Of a stretch of DNA of 64,000 nucleotides, positions 53,061 to 61,995 are shown in pieces. Where the stretch lies: contig NZ_LANF01000012.1 in the NCBI RefSeq assembly GCF_000966265.1, positions 1-64,000 on the forward strand. Direction: 5' to 3'. This stretch comes from Palaeococcus ferrophilus DSM 13482 (lineage in GTDB: Archaea; Methanobacteriota_B; Thermococci; Thermococcales; Thermococcaceae). Numbering within the stretch: the stretch's first letter is position 1; the number at the start of each line of letters is the position of its first letter. The translations under genes were made by a program, and so were the position numbers. The notes below the pieces were generated by a model. It worked only from the letters and a program-made list of their open reading frames with translations. It made no database searches and was not told where the DNA came from.

Positions 53061-54815
53061 ATGGCCGAGATCGTCGGCGAGACTCCAAGCGGCGAACGGG
53101 AATTCGCTGAATCGAGCAAGAAAATCCGTGAAATCGTTGAACACCCAGAGATTGATGAGGAGGAATTTAGAAAGCTCATTGAGACTGCTCCTTTTGGCTT
53201 CCAAAAGGGGGTGCTCCCCTACAAGACGTACTCCATCTGTCCTGAGACGAGGAGAATTGTGAGAGCCCTCGTGTGGGAGAAGGACGGTAGTGTGTGGATA
53301 ACCAAGAAGTGCCCCGAGGGCATGATAACCGATGTGTATTACGAGGACGTTGAAATGTTCAAACGCTTCATGAAATGGAGCTACGACTTCAAGCTCGCCT
53401 CCTTCAACGTTGAGAACAGCGGGGTTAACTGTCCCCTGGATTGTGGCCTCTGTTCAAGGCACTACTCACACACGAGTCTCCTCAACATCGTTCTGACCAA
53501 CAGGTGTAACCTGAGCTGCTGGTATTGCTTCTTCTATGCCAAGGAGGGCCAGCCGATTTACGAGCCGACCCTCGAGCAGATACGCATGATGCTCCGCAAC
53601 GCCAAAAAGGAGCAGCCGGTTGGAGCAAACGCCGTCCAGCTAACCGGAGGGGAACCAACGCTCAGGGATGACCTCATCGAGATAATCAAGATAGCGAAGG
53701 AAGAGGGATACGACCACGTCCAGCTCAACACCGACGGAATAAAGCTTGCCTTTGAGCCCGAGCTCGTGAAGAAAATCCGCGAGGCCGGAGTCAACACCCT
53801 CTACATGAGCTACGACGGAATGACCCCCCAGACCAACTGGAAGAACCACTGGGAAGTCCCGCTAATCCTTGAGAACGTGAGGAAGGCAGGCGGCCCGGGA
53901 ATAGTCCTCGTCCCGACCACCATAAGGAACGTCAACGACCACGAGCTTGGCGCGATAATCAACTTTGGACTAAACCACCTCGACATCATAAGGGGAGTGA
54001 ACTTCCAGCCCCTCTCGATGGTGGGCAGGGTTCCCACGAAGGAGCGCCAGCGCTTCAGGATAACCATCCCCGGGGCGATAAAGAAGATCGAGGAGCAGAC
54101 CAACGGAGCCATTGCCAGGGACGACTGGTATCCGATACCCATAGCGGGCCACATAGCGCGCTTCTTTGAGGCCTTCACAGGAAGGAGGTACTACATGACG
54201 AGCCACTTCGGCTGTGGGGCGGCAACCTACGTCTTCCTCGATGGGAACAGGGTGATACCCATCTCAAGGTTCCTCGACGTTGAGGGATTCGTGGAGTACC
54301 TCGAGGAGAAGGCGGAGGAGATAGAGAAGTGGAAGAGCCTCGGTAAGCTTCGGAAGCTCAAACTCGGCGCTGAAATCTTTGTGAAGTTCAGGAGCTTCTA
54401 CGACGAGGAGTACGCCCCCGAGAACTTCGACGTGCTCGACCTCATAAAGAACGCCTTCATGCACGGCAACTACGAGGCCCTCGGCCAGTTCCACACCAAG
54501 ACGCTCTTCCTTGGTATGATGCACTTCCAGGACGAGTACAACTACGACGTCCAGAGGGTGGAGCGCTGCGTCATCCACTACGCGATGCCCGATGGAAGGA
54601 TAGTGCCCTTCTGCTCCTTCAACGTCATCCCCGAGCTCTACAGGGACAAGGTGCAGGCCCAGTTCAGTTACAGCTGGGAGGAGTGGAAGGCCCTTCACCC
54701 CGACTGGGACTACAGGAAGGACAAGTACATCAGAACCAAGGAGTTCGTGGAGAAAATGAAGAACAGCGAGCTATACCAGAAGACGTACATTGACATAAAG
54801 AACTACTTTGAGTGA
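53061..54815 (+). CDS. tes: Radical SAM tetraether-lipid synthase (Tes-like)
   Basis: 584 residues. The radical SAM motif C-N-L-S-C-W-Y-C is at 149-156. Further cysteines stand upstream (C60, C84, then C-P-L-D-C-G-L-C at 124-131), a pattern matching the Tes/MJ0619 type, which holds extra Fe-S clusters. Tes joins the biphytanyl chains of two archaeols to make membrane-spanning GDGT lipids. Other typical segments are L-T-G-G-E-P-T-L and S-H-F-G-C-G-A-A. ATG 53061 follows GGAGGTGGGAGG, and TTTTTATACC (TATA) lies at about 53016. Confidence 0.9.
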   Translation: MAEIVGETPSGEREFAESSKKIREIVEHPEIDEEEFRKLIETAPFGFQKGVLPYKTYSICPETRRIVRALVWEKDGSVWITKKCPEGMITDVYYEDVEMFKRFMKWSYDFKLASFNVENSGVNCPLDCGLCSRHYSHTSLLNIVLTNRCNLSCWYCFFYAKEGQPIYEPTLEQIRMMLRNAKKEQPVGANAVQLTGGEPTLRDDLIEIIKIAKEEGYDHVQLNTDGIKLAFEPELVKKIREAGVNTLYMSYDGMTPQTNWKNHWEVPLILENVRKAGGPGIVLVPTTIRNVNDHELGAIINFGLNHLDIIRGVNFQPLSMVGRVPTKERQRFRITIPGAIKKIEEQTNGAIARDDWYPIPIAGHIARFFEAFTGRRYYMTSHFGCGAATYVFLDGNRVIPISRFLDVEGFVEYLEEKAEEIEKWKSLGKLRKLKLGAEIFVKFRSFYDEEYAPENFDVLDLIKNAFMHGNYEALGQFHTKTLFLGMMHFQDEYNYDVQRVERCVIHYAMPDGRIVPFCSFNVIPELYRDKVQAQFSYSWEEWKALHPDWDYRKDKYIRTKEFVEKMKNSELYQKTYIDIKNYFE

Positions 54816-54825
54816 GGTGGTGGGG

Positions 54826-55122
54826 ATGGTAAAGCCCGACAAGAGGCTCACGAAGCTCGTGCTCAAACTCACCAGCGCTGACTGGGAGAATACGAGCGCA
54901 AAGCAGTACGAGATTGCGAAGGAGATAGGGGTGTGGAGGGTATTCCTCAACGGCTACTCAAAGAGGGGCGTCGTGGTCTTTGACGAGGAAGTCCTCCCCA
55001 GGGAGGAGCTCCTGAAGAGGCTTGAAGACCTCAAGCCGGAGATAGTGACAGAAGAGAGCCTGATGGTTCAGGAGTTGATCGTGGGAAGTATGGGCTCGAA
55101 CAATGTACTCGTTAACCATTAA
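54826..55122 (+). CDS. Small protein coupled to the Tes gene
   Basis: 98 residues of unknown family, alpha/beta (K-L-V-L-K-L-T-S-A-D-W-E-N-T ... W-R-V-F-L-N-G-Y). It begins ten bases after the tes stop, and GAGGTGGTGGGG lies just before the ATG. The tight spacing suggests a partner or regulator of the lipid enzyme. There is no cysteine cluster, so it is unlikely to be an electron carrier. Confidence 0.75.
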   Translation: MVKPDKRLTKLVLKLTSADWENTSAKQYEIAKEIGVWRVFLNGYSKRGVVVFDEEVLPREELLKRLEDLKPEIVTEESLMVQELIVGSMGSNNVLVNH

Positions 55123-55258
55123 CTACTTCTACTTTTATTTTAGTCATATGCCGTTCTCTTTTGCATTGTAATTACATACATAAGCTCCTACACAAAAAGA
55201 ATTTAACAATTGAATTCCTGAACTACTTTTAGAGTTTCCGTAAGTGGAGGTGACTCCG

Positions 55259-57568
55259 TTGCAGTTTCGGAAGAAGATAATCCTTACCCTAATAGTCGCA
55301 GTTATTGTAACACTTCTCATTGGCACCGCCACTGTTGGGTACTCAACGCTCAGAATGAGGGACAGCATTCACAAAACCCTTCAGGTTCAGCTCCAAGAGG
55401 TTCTGCCCAAGGAAATGGAGAAAAGCGTCCAGAAGCCGGTTACTGAAGAGGCAGGGACGATAGCCATAAGTGCGGCCGAGTTGGGGGCCAAGCTCTTCGA
55501 CGACTACTTTGACAAAATGCGCATGATGGGGGATGTGGCCGTTCAGGACGTCCAGGAGGTATACTCAAGGCACGATGAAAGCGACCCTCAGTTCAAGGCG
55601 TTTCTGCTCAAGCGCTTCGAGATGGTAAGGAATCTTGACCCAAATGTGGCTTATGTTTACTTCGGAAGCACCACCGGCGGGATGTATATGTGGCCAGACG
55701 AGCCCCTTCCTGAGGGCTATGATCCGCGCGTGAGGCCCTGGTACAAGGAAGCGGTTTCGAAGAACGGCCCGGTGTGGACGGAGCCTTATAAGGATGCGTC
55801 AACAGGTAAATGGATAGTTACTTTCTCGGAACCTGTTTACATTAACGGCAAGTTTGTTGGTGTCATCGGCGTTGACGTTTTCGTCTCCACTCTGATAGAT
55901 CAGGCCAAACAGATAAAGATAGGCCAGAGCGGATACATAGCGATTTCCAACAAGGACGGGACGATAATCGTCCATCCGGATGAGAGCCTCGTCCAGAAAC
56001 TCAACATTCACGACGATCCAAATCTGGCAGACCTTGCAGGAGAGCTCGATAAGAACAAAGATACCGGCTGGGTCAGGTACACTTTCAAAGGTATTGACAA
56101 GATAGCGGGCTACAAGAGGATGAAAACTACCGGGTGGATAGTTCTGGCAACAGTCCCCATAAACGAGCTCACTGACCCAATGATGAAAGCTATAGAGGCA
56201 TCCCTAAAAGAAAACACTGAAAAAGTGGCCAATGAGATAACCTCGGAAGTTAATTCAGGCATAAAAACGTCTTTCCTTGGCTCGATTCTCGCCGCGCTCT
56301 TCGGCCTGGTCGTCATGGGGATCGCCTACAGGAGCGTGAACAGCACACTAAAGCCCCTTGAACATCTCCGCGACGTGGCGCAGGCCTTGGCAGATGGAAA
56401 GTTGAGCGAGGTTAGAGAACGGCTTAAGAGGATACATTACCTAGAGGAGGACGAGATTGGGGCGCTCATAAAGGCCTTCGAAGCGGTAGGAAAGGATCTC
56501 GTTGGGACATTGGATACCATAGCGACCAAACTTGAGCGCTTGGCTGAGGGCGACCTGAGCAACGGTCTAAGCGTCGAGGCAAAGGGTGAACTCAAGGACG
56601 TTCTGGAGGATCTGAGAGACACGAGCCACAGACTCAAGGGGATTATCGGTGAGATCGTGGATATAACCAACGAGCTGGACAAGAGAACAAACGTGCTTGC
56701 TCAGATTGCAAGTGATGTTACTGAGGCTATCAACCAGGTGAATGAGGCTGTGCAGCAGGTGAGTATTGAGGCTCAGAGGCAGCAGGAGAATATTAATGAG
56801 ATTACAGAGGGTGTTAGGTTAGTGGCTGACGTGAGTGAGGAGAGCGTTAGGGCGATGGAGGAGTTTGAGGGGGCTGTTAACGAGGTTGTTCACATTGCGG
56901 AAGAGGGCAGGGAGAAGGGTGAGGTTTCGGCACAGCAGATTCAGAGTATTCAGGAGATGATGGGTGAGATTGAGCATGCCGTCAGCAGGGTTAATGAGAT
57001 GAGTAGGAGTATTGAGGAGATTACGAACGTTATTACAGGAATTGCCGAGCAGACGAACCTGCTTGCTCTCAACGCGGCTATTGAGGCTGCTAGAGCGGGT
57101 GAGGCTGGTAGGGGTTTTGCCGTCGTTGCCCAGGAGATCAGGAATCTGGCTGAGGAGAGTAAGAAGGCCGCGGACAACATTAAGGACATCATCGGGAAGA
57201 TGACTGATGAGATTAGGGGTGCTGTTAGCGCCACGCAGAGGGGGGTGAGTGTTGTTGGGGAGTCCTCAGAGACTCTCAGGGAAACCACGGAGTACCTTAC
57301 CAACATTGCCGAGCTGATCAGTGAGACTGGTTCCAGATTGGGTCACGTGAAGGAGCAGATTATTAGGACTCAGGAGGAGGTTGATAAGGCTCTCAAAGCA
57401 CTTGAGAATCTTGCCGCCTCTGCTGAAGAAACTACTGCTTCGGCCGAGGAGGTTAGTTCGGCAGTTGAGGAGCAGACGGCAGCTATCGAGGAGCTGAAGA
57501 GAGCAGCCGAAGAACTCAAAAACATCGTTGGGAAGTTAAGGGGTATTATCAGTAGGTTCAAACTGTAA
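55259..57568 (+). CDS. Methyl-accepting chemotaxis protein
   Basis: 769 residues. Membrane helix 1 is at about 8-28. A double-Cache-type sensor (about 35-335, with V-R-P-W-Y-K-E-A and W-T-E-P-Y) faces outside. Helix 2 is at about 345-365, followed by a HAMP region, a long coiled coil and the conserved hairpin [19 protein letters not shown]. It starts at TTG 55259 with GGAGGTG six bases upstream. No che genes are nearby. The stretch 56700-57420 uses more T-ending codons than the sensor part, as if exchanged with another receptor gene. Confidence 0.94.
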   Translation: MQFRKKIILTLIVAVIVTLLIGTATVGYSTLRMRDSIHKTLQVQLQEVLPKEMEKSVQKPVTEEAGTIAISAAELGAKLFDDYFDKMRMMGDVAVQDVQEVYSRHDESDPQFKAFLLKRFEMVRNLDPNVAYVYFGSTTGGMYMWPDEPLPEGYDPRVRPWYKEAVSKNGPVWTEPYKDASTGKWIVTFSEPVYINGKFVGVIGVDVFVSTLIDQAKQIKIGQSGYIAISNKDGTIIVHPDESLVQKLNIHDDPNLADLAGELDKNKDTGWVRYTFKGIDKIAGYKRMKTTGWIVLATVPINELTDPMMKAIEASLKENTEKVANEITSEVNSGIKTSFLGSILAALFGLVVMGIAYRSVNSTLKPLEHLRDVAQALADGKLSEVRERLKRIHYLEEDEIGALIKAFEAVGKDLVGTLDTIATKLERLAEGDLSNGLSVEAKGELKDVLEDLRDTSHRLKGIIGEIVDITNELDKRTNVLAQIASDVTEAINQVNEAVQQVSIEAQRQQENINEITEGVRLVADVSEESVRAMEEFEGAVNEVVHIAEEGREKGEVSAQQIQSIQEMMGEIEHAVSRVNEMSRSIEEITNVITGIAEQTNLLALNAAIEAARAGEAGRGFAVVAQEIRNLAEESKKAADNIKDIIGKMTDEIRGAVSATQRGVSVVGESSETLRETTEYLTNIAELISETGSRLGHVKEQIIRTQEEVDKALKALENLAASAEETTASAEEVSSAVEEQTAAIEELKRAAEELKNIVGKLRGIISRFKL

Positions 57569-57578
57569 AAAAGAAAAC

Positions 57579-59034
57579 TCAGTGGAGCTCTATCCTTACC
57601 CTCCCTTCTACCCCTTTTTCCAGCTCGAAGCTCACTATCCCGCTGAAGGAACTTAAATCGAGGACGTTCTTGCCTGCCCTGAGCTTGTAGGACTCGCTGA
57701 AGGCGTTCCCCGCGGGGAGCGAGAGGTCGTACTCGTGGACGGTGAGCACGTCGTCCCGCGTCATGTAGAACACCGCCCTCGGCTCGCGGTAGCCTTCGAG
57801 GGGGATTCCCCCGAAGGTCCCCGCACCCATGGACTTCGCCATAGAGGGGAGCGCCAGCGGGAGGGAGAAGCTCACGGCGGGCGGCCTCTCCTGGATGACC
57901 CTCTCGTCGAGAATCACGATGTCCCTTGTCCCGGTGTCGAAGGGCGTCGCTTCGGTGGCTCCGGTGTTGGGGGCACTGTTCGTTGCCACCAGAAGTTTCC
58001 CGTCCATCTTCTCGATGCTCGTTACCCTGGCACCGAGGACCCCGACTATCTTGACCATCGGGGGGGCAATGTACACCAAAACGCTCGGTCCCACCACCGT
58101 GTTCGTGGTTCTCCATCCGAACTCGTCCTCCCTCCTGTAAACCGCGTCGTGGTGGGCGTTGAAGGCAGTTAGGATGCCACCGCCGACGTTTATCGCGTTC
58201 ACCCTGAAGGGCGCGTAGAAGGTGTAGAAGTCGAGGAGGCGGTAGAAGGTGAAGTCCTCACCCATCAGAGGGTTGCCCGCAAAGACGCCACCGCGCACGA
58301 AGGCGAAGGCCCTGTTGTAAGCTGAACCCATCGCCCCCAGCTCGGGCCTGATGTAGGGCCTTCCATCAACGCTATCGCCCGGTTTGAAGGCCTCCCACTT
58401 TCCGCTTATCAGATCAAGGGCCCTGAACTCCCTCAGTCCCTCTGTGAAGTTATTTCCTATCCCGAAGAAGGCCGTATCGTGAACCCTCGTCCCCTTGGAG
58501 GTGGGCTCGGTTATGAGGGGTTCGGCCTTCCCCGTCCTCCTGTCCAGGGAGTAGACGCCGAGGTTTTTTATGCCCATCTTCCCTCGCGAGCAGGAGCCTA
58601 TCGTTGTAGGGGTCGTAGAGTATCTCGCTCACCTCCCCGGCCCAGTCGGTCTCGTGATGTATTGAGTCCTTCCACACGAGCCTTACGCTTCCTTCCTCCG
58701 TGTCGTAGGCGTGCACGTGGGAGTATTTGTTGTTGAAAAGTATTCTCCTGTCTTGCCTGTAGATAGCGGGCGCGTGAACCCAGCCGCCGAAGTATATGAA
58801 CTCATCAACCGTTTCAACCGCGTTGTAGGTATCCCCACCGCTCGTGGGCCCTTCTCCGGGCAGGGTGAAATCGTAGGTCTTCTCTTCATTGCTCTTCACG
58901 TCGAGAAAATGTGCTTCCGCCTCGAAGGCGAGGGTGAAGTAGAGGACGCCGTTGTGATACCTCAGGCCGAAGATTCCGCCGCTGCCCCACTCGGGACCGT
59001 ACCTTCCGGGAAAGCGATAACTGCGGAGGAGCAT
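57579..59034 (-). pseudogene. DUF2139-like beta-propeller protein, frameshifted
   Basis: Two overlapping minus-strand frames give one protein of about 480 residues. The first (ATG 59034, M-L-L-R-S-Y-R-F-P-G-R-Y-G) reads to L-L-A-R-E-D-G; the second carries on I-K-N-L-G-V-Y-S-L-D-R-R to 57579. One extra base in C3 at 58573-58575 (or in the adjacent T6) breaks it. Repeated Y-D-T/G-G-W-blade patterns suggest a propeller of the archaeal DUF2139 family, function unknown. The rest of the gene shows no decay. Confidence 0.78.
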
Positions 59035-59114
59035 TCTATCACCACAGCCCATACGCTCTCGGCCCTTATTGGGTTTTCGGGAGGTTTTTATACTCCAAAC
59101 CCCTAAACCGAAAC

Positions 59115-59456
59115 ATGAACGCCTACAGGGGACTGGCCATAATCTTCGGCTTCTACGCGCTGGGCGAGCTCCTCTCCCGCTCTCTCCCCGTGCCGGGTAG
59201 TGTCATGGGGATGCTCCTCCTGCTCGCGGCCCTCCTTGCCGGAATAGTGGAGCTCGAATGGGTCGAGAACGAGGCGGAGCTCTTCGTTAGGAACATGAGT
59301 GTCATGTTCATCCCTCCTGGCGTTGGCATAGTGACCTACCTTGGCCTGCTCAGGAGCCAGGCCCTTTCAATCTTCACCTCCCTCGTGGTCAGCTTCCTCG
59401 TGACGCTCATACTTACCGCCAAGACCGTCGAGTTCCTGCGGAGGGGAGAAAAATGA
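59115..59456 (+). CDS. CidA/LrgA-family membrane protein
   Basis: 113 residues with four membrane helices; G-S-V-M-G-M-L-L-L-L and F-I-P-P-G-V-G-I are the family signatures. In bacteria these holin-like proteins act with LrgB in cell-death control and metabolite (for example pyruvate or glycolate) transport. The stop overlaps the LrgB start (ATGA). Confidence 0.9.
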   Translation: MNAYRGLAIIFGFYALGELLSRSLPVPGSVMGMLLLLAALLAGIVELEWVENEAELFVRNMSVMFIPPGVGIVTYLGLLRSQALSIFTSLVVSFLVTLILTAKTVEFLRRGEK

Positions 59457-60127
59457 ACCCCTACGGGATGGCCCTAACGCTGATACTGTTCTATGCCTTC
59501 TCAAGCCTTCACGCGAGAAGGAGGGCTTTCTACACGAACCCCGTCCTGCTTTCAATACTCTCCATCGCGGCGCTTTTGAAGCTCACGGGAATCGAGTACG
59601 GGCGCTACATGGAGAGTGCCGGCATTCTGAGCTTCCTTCTCGGACCGGCGGTGGTGAGTTTGGCGGTTCCCGTTTACAAGGGCAGGGAGACGATAAGGGC
59701 CTACGCGAGGGAGATAACTCTGGGCATAGTTGTCGGGGGGACCGTGGCAATGCTGAGCGCCTACTACACGGCGGGGCTCCTAGGGGGGAGCGAGGAAGTT
59801 CTCCTCAGCATAGCGCCCAAGAGCGTGACCACGGCGATAGCCATAGGCATCAGCGAGAAGGTGGGGGGAATTCCGGCCCTAACGGCGGTTCTCGTTATTT
59901 TAACTGGCCTCCTCGGCAACGCCCTGGGCCCCGAAATACTGAACGCCTCGAGGGTGAGGGACAGGATAGCCAGGGGGCTGGCGATGGGGGTTACGTCCCA
60001 CGGTCTGGGCACGGCGAGGATAATACTCGAGGACGAGCTTGCCGGAGCCGTGAGCGGGCTGGCCATGGCCCTAAACGGCGTCTTCACTTCCGTCGTTCTG
60101 CCCTACATCCTCGGGCTCCTCAAATAG
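59453..60127 (+). CDS. LrgB-family membrane protein
   Basis: 224 residues, about seven membrane helices, with the LrgB landmark P-K-S-V-T-T-A-I-A and G-V-T-S-H-G-L-G-T-A-R. It pairs with the CidA/LrgA-like gene that overlaps it. Its 3' end overlaps the tfx gene (other strand) by 57 bases. Confidence 0.92.
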   Translation: MNPYGMALTLILFYAFSSLHARRRAFYTNPVLLSILSIAALLKLTGIEYGRYMESAGILSFLLGPAVVSLAVPVYKGRETIRAYAREITLGIVVGGTVAMLSAYYTAGLLGGSEEVLLSIAPKSVTTAIAIGISEKVGGIPALTAVLVILTGLLGNALGPEILNASRVRDRIARGLAMGVTSHGLGTARIILEDELAGAVSGLAMALNGVFTSVVLPYILGLLK

Positions 60128-60538
60128 GTGTGCGCTGACGCGGAGCCTGTTCTTGCTGTCCAGGAAGAGCGTGAAGTCCCTCTTTACAATCCTGTCCTCG
60201 AGGGGAGCCTCCTTCACGAGAAACGCAATGACCTCCGCCGTGGTGTAGGGCACGTGGATACCCGCCCTATCGGCGGCATCGAAAAGCTTCTTTGGGACGT
60301 TGAGAACGTCCTCACCCCGCCTTACCTTAACGCTTATCCTTGAGTTTATCTGCTCCCAGAGGAGGAGGGTGTTCCGGGCCTTTTCGATTTTCTTCATGGC
60401 CCTGTGCTCGAGTATGCTGACGTTGGCCCTGCTCGTCCCCAAAAGTTCCGCTATCTCGCTCTGCTTGAGCCCCCTCGCCCTGAGCTTTAAAATCTTAATC
60501 TGCTGCTCCGTGAGGAACGTGTCCACTTTAAACACCAT
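60071..60538 (-). CDS. tfx: Tfx-family transcriptional regulator
   Basis: 155 residues. The N-terminal helix-turn-helix (about 8-60: T-E-Q-Q-I-K-I-L-K-L-R-A-R-G-L-K-Q-S-E-I-A-E-L-L-G) is followed by the conserved C-terminal domain with V-P-Y-T-T-A-E-V-I-A-F. Tfx from Methanothermobacter binds the molybdenum formylmethanofuran dehydrogenase operon; the target in Thermococcales is not known. There is no ribosome site before the ATG, so it is probably leaderless. Convergent overlap with lrgB makes antisense effects possible. Confidence 0.88.
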   Translation of the reverse strand: MVFKVDTFLTEQQIKILKLRARGLKQSEIAELLGTSRANVSILEHRAMKKIEKARNTLLLWEQINSRISVKVRRGEDVLNVPKKLFDAADRAGIHVPYTTAEVIAFLVKEAPLEDRIVKRDFTLFLDSKNRLRVSAHLFEEPEDVGQNDGSEDAV

Positions 60539-60687
60539 AATTTAACATGCTCTCAAAATTAAAAAGGTTTGCGTAATGCCGGTTCCGGGGCACCCAAAAG
60601 CTTTAAAACTTCTGACCCGTACCTTTGCCCATGTTAGGTGGTTGCTTTTGGCCTTGGTAAAGCCGACCTCTTCTTCCCTGTGTTAGT

Positions 60688-60714
60688 CTGGAGTTTCGTT
60701 TCCACTGGAACCGG
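60688..60714 (-). repeat. ORB-type Cdc6 site in the trpS leader
   Basis: On the minus strand it reads CCGGTTCCAGTGGAAACGAA followed by ACTCCAG. The dyad TTCCAGTGGAA and the GAAACGAAACTC tail match the oriC ORBs and the canonical archaeal ORB core. It ends at the GGAGGTG ribosome site of trpS. Confidence 0.65.
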
Positions 60715-60725
60715 AGGTGCTTTGA

Positions 60726-61880
60726 ATGGACGACTTTAAGGTCACCCCATGGGACGTTGAGGGTGTTGTGGACTACAACAAGCTTATAGTAGAGTTTGGA
60801 ACGAGTCCGCTGACGGACGAACTTATAGAGAAGACGGCAGAGCTCACGAAGAGCGAGCTACCGATATTCTTCAGGAGGAGGTTCTTCTTCTCCCACAGGG
60901 ACTACGACAAGGTTCTGGCCGATTACGAGAGTGGTAGGGGCTTCTTCCTTTACACAGGGAGAGGTCCGAGCGGCCCGATGCACATAGGCCACATAATTCC
61001 GTTCTTCGCGACCAAGTGGCTCCAGGAGAACTTTGACGTCAACCTCTACATCCAGATAACCGACGACGAGAAGTTCCTCTTCAAGGAGAAGCTGAGCTTC
61101 GACGACACCAAGAGATGGGCCTATGACAACATCCTCGACATCATAGCGGTTGGCTTCGATCCGGACAAGACCTTCATCTTCCAGAACAGCGAGTTCACCA
61201 AGATTTACGAGATGGCCATTCCGATAGCCAAGAAGATAAACTACTCGATGGCGAGGGCGGTGTTCGGATTCACGGACCAGAGCAAGATCGGAATGATCTT
61301 CTACCCGGCAATACAGGCGGCGCCGACGTTCTTCGAGAAGAAGCGCTGTCTGATTCCAGCGGCCATTGACCAGGACCCCTACTGGAGGCTCCAGAGGGAC
61401 TTCGCTGAAAGCCTCGGCTACTACAAGACCGCGGCCATACACAGCAAGTTCGTGCCCGGTTTGACCAGCATGGAGGGCAAGATGAGCGCGAGCAAGCCCG
61501 AAACGGCCGTCTACCTCACGGACGATCCCGAAGAGGCAGGCAAGAAGATATGGCGCTATGCCCTCACCGGCGGAAGGGCAACCGCGAAGGAGCAGCGCGA
61601 GAAAGGTGGAGAACCGGAGAAGTGCGTCGTCTTCAAGTGGTTCGAGATATTCTTTGAGGAAGATGACAAGAGGCTCATGGAGCGCTACCACGCCTGCAAG
61701 TCCGGCGAGCTCCTCTGCGGCCAGTGCAAGCGCGAGCTCATCGAGCGCGTTCAGAAGTTCCTCAAGGAGCACCAGGAGAGGAGGAAGGAGGCCGAAAAGA
61801 AGGTCGAGAAGTTCAAGTACACTGGAGAACTCGCGAGGGAGCAGTGGGATAAGGCTATTCCCGAGCCATTGAGAACTTAA
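60726..61880 (+). CDS. trpS: Tryptophanyl-tRNA synthetase
   Basis: A 384-residue class I synthetase. The HIGH-type motif is G-P-S-G-P-M-H-I-G-H (about 80-89) and the KMSKS-type loop is G-K-M-S-A-S-K-P (about 255-262). The archaeal/eukaryotic type is shown by the N-terminal extension F-K-V-T-P-W-D-V-E-G. Near the end, C-G-Q-C-K-R may bind zinc. GGAGGTG precedes the ATG. The leader of about 90-115 bases after CTTTAAAAC (60601) is unusually long and holds an ORB-like site. Confidence 0.95.
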   Translation: MDDFKVTPWDVEGVVDYNKLIVEFGTSPLTDELIEKTAELTKSELPIFFRRRFFFSHRDYDKVLADYESGRGFFLYTGRGPSGPMHIGHIIPFFATKWLQENFDVNLYIQITDDEKFLFKEKLSFDDTKRWAYDNILDIIAVGFDPDKTFIFQNSEFTKIYEMAIPIAKKINYSMARAVFGFTDQSKIGMIFYPAIQAAPTFFEKKRCLIPAAIDQDPYWRLQRDFAESLGYYKTAAIHSKFVPGLTSMEGKMSASKPETAVYLTDDPEEAGKKIWRYALTGGRATAKEQREKGGEPEKCVVFKWFEIFFEEDDKRLMERYHACKSGELLCGQCKRELIERVQKFLKEHQERRKEAEKKVEKFKYTGELAREQWDKAIPEPLRT

Positions 61881-61995
61881 AACTTGAAGTTACTCTAATT
61901 TATTCTCTTCTCAAATGTTCTTCATGTTTTCGAAACGTTTTTATTTTCTGACTTAGTAAAAGTTAGGATAGAGATACCCTTTGGAGGGGGTGAAG

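Noticed and set aside
60600-60725. The long trpS leader as a T-box or other riboswitch
   Set aside because: No stable multi-stem fold or T-box motif could be seen, and T-boxes are not known in archaea. The notable element there is the ORB-like site.
60858-61772. A 304-codon minus-strand open frame
   Set aside because: It is fully antisense to trpS and has no motif.
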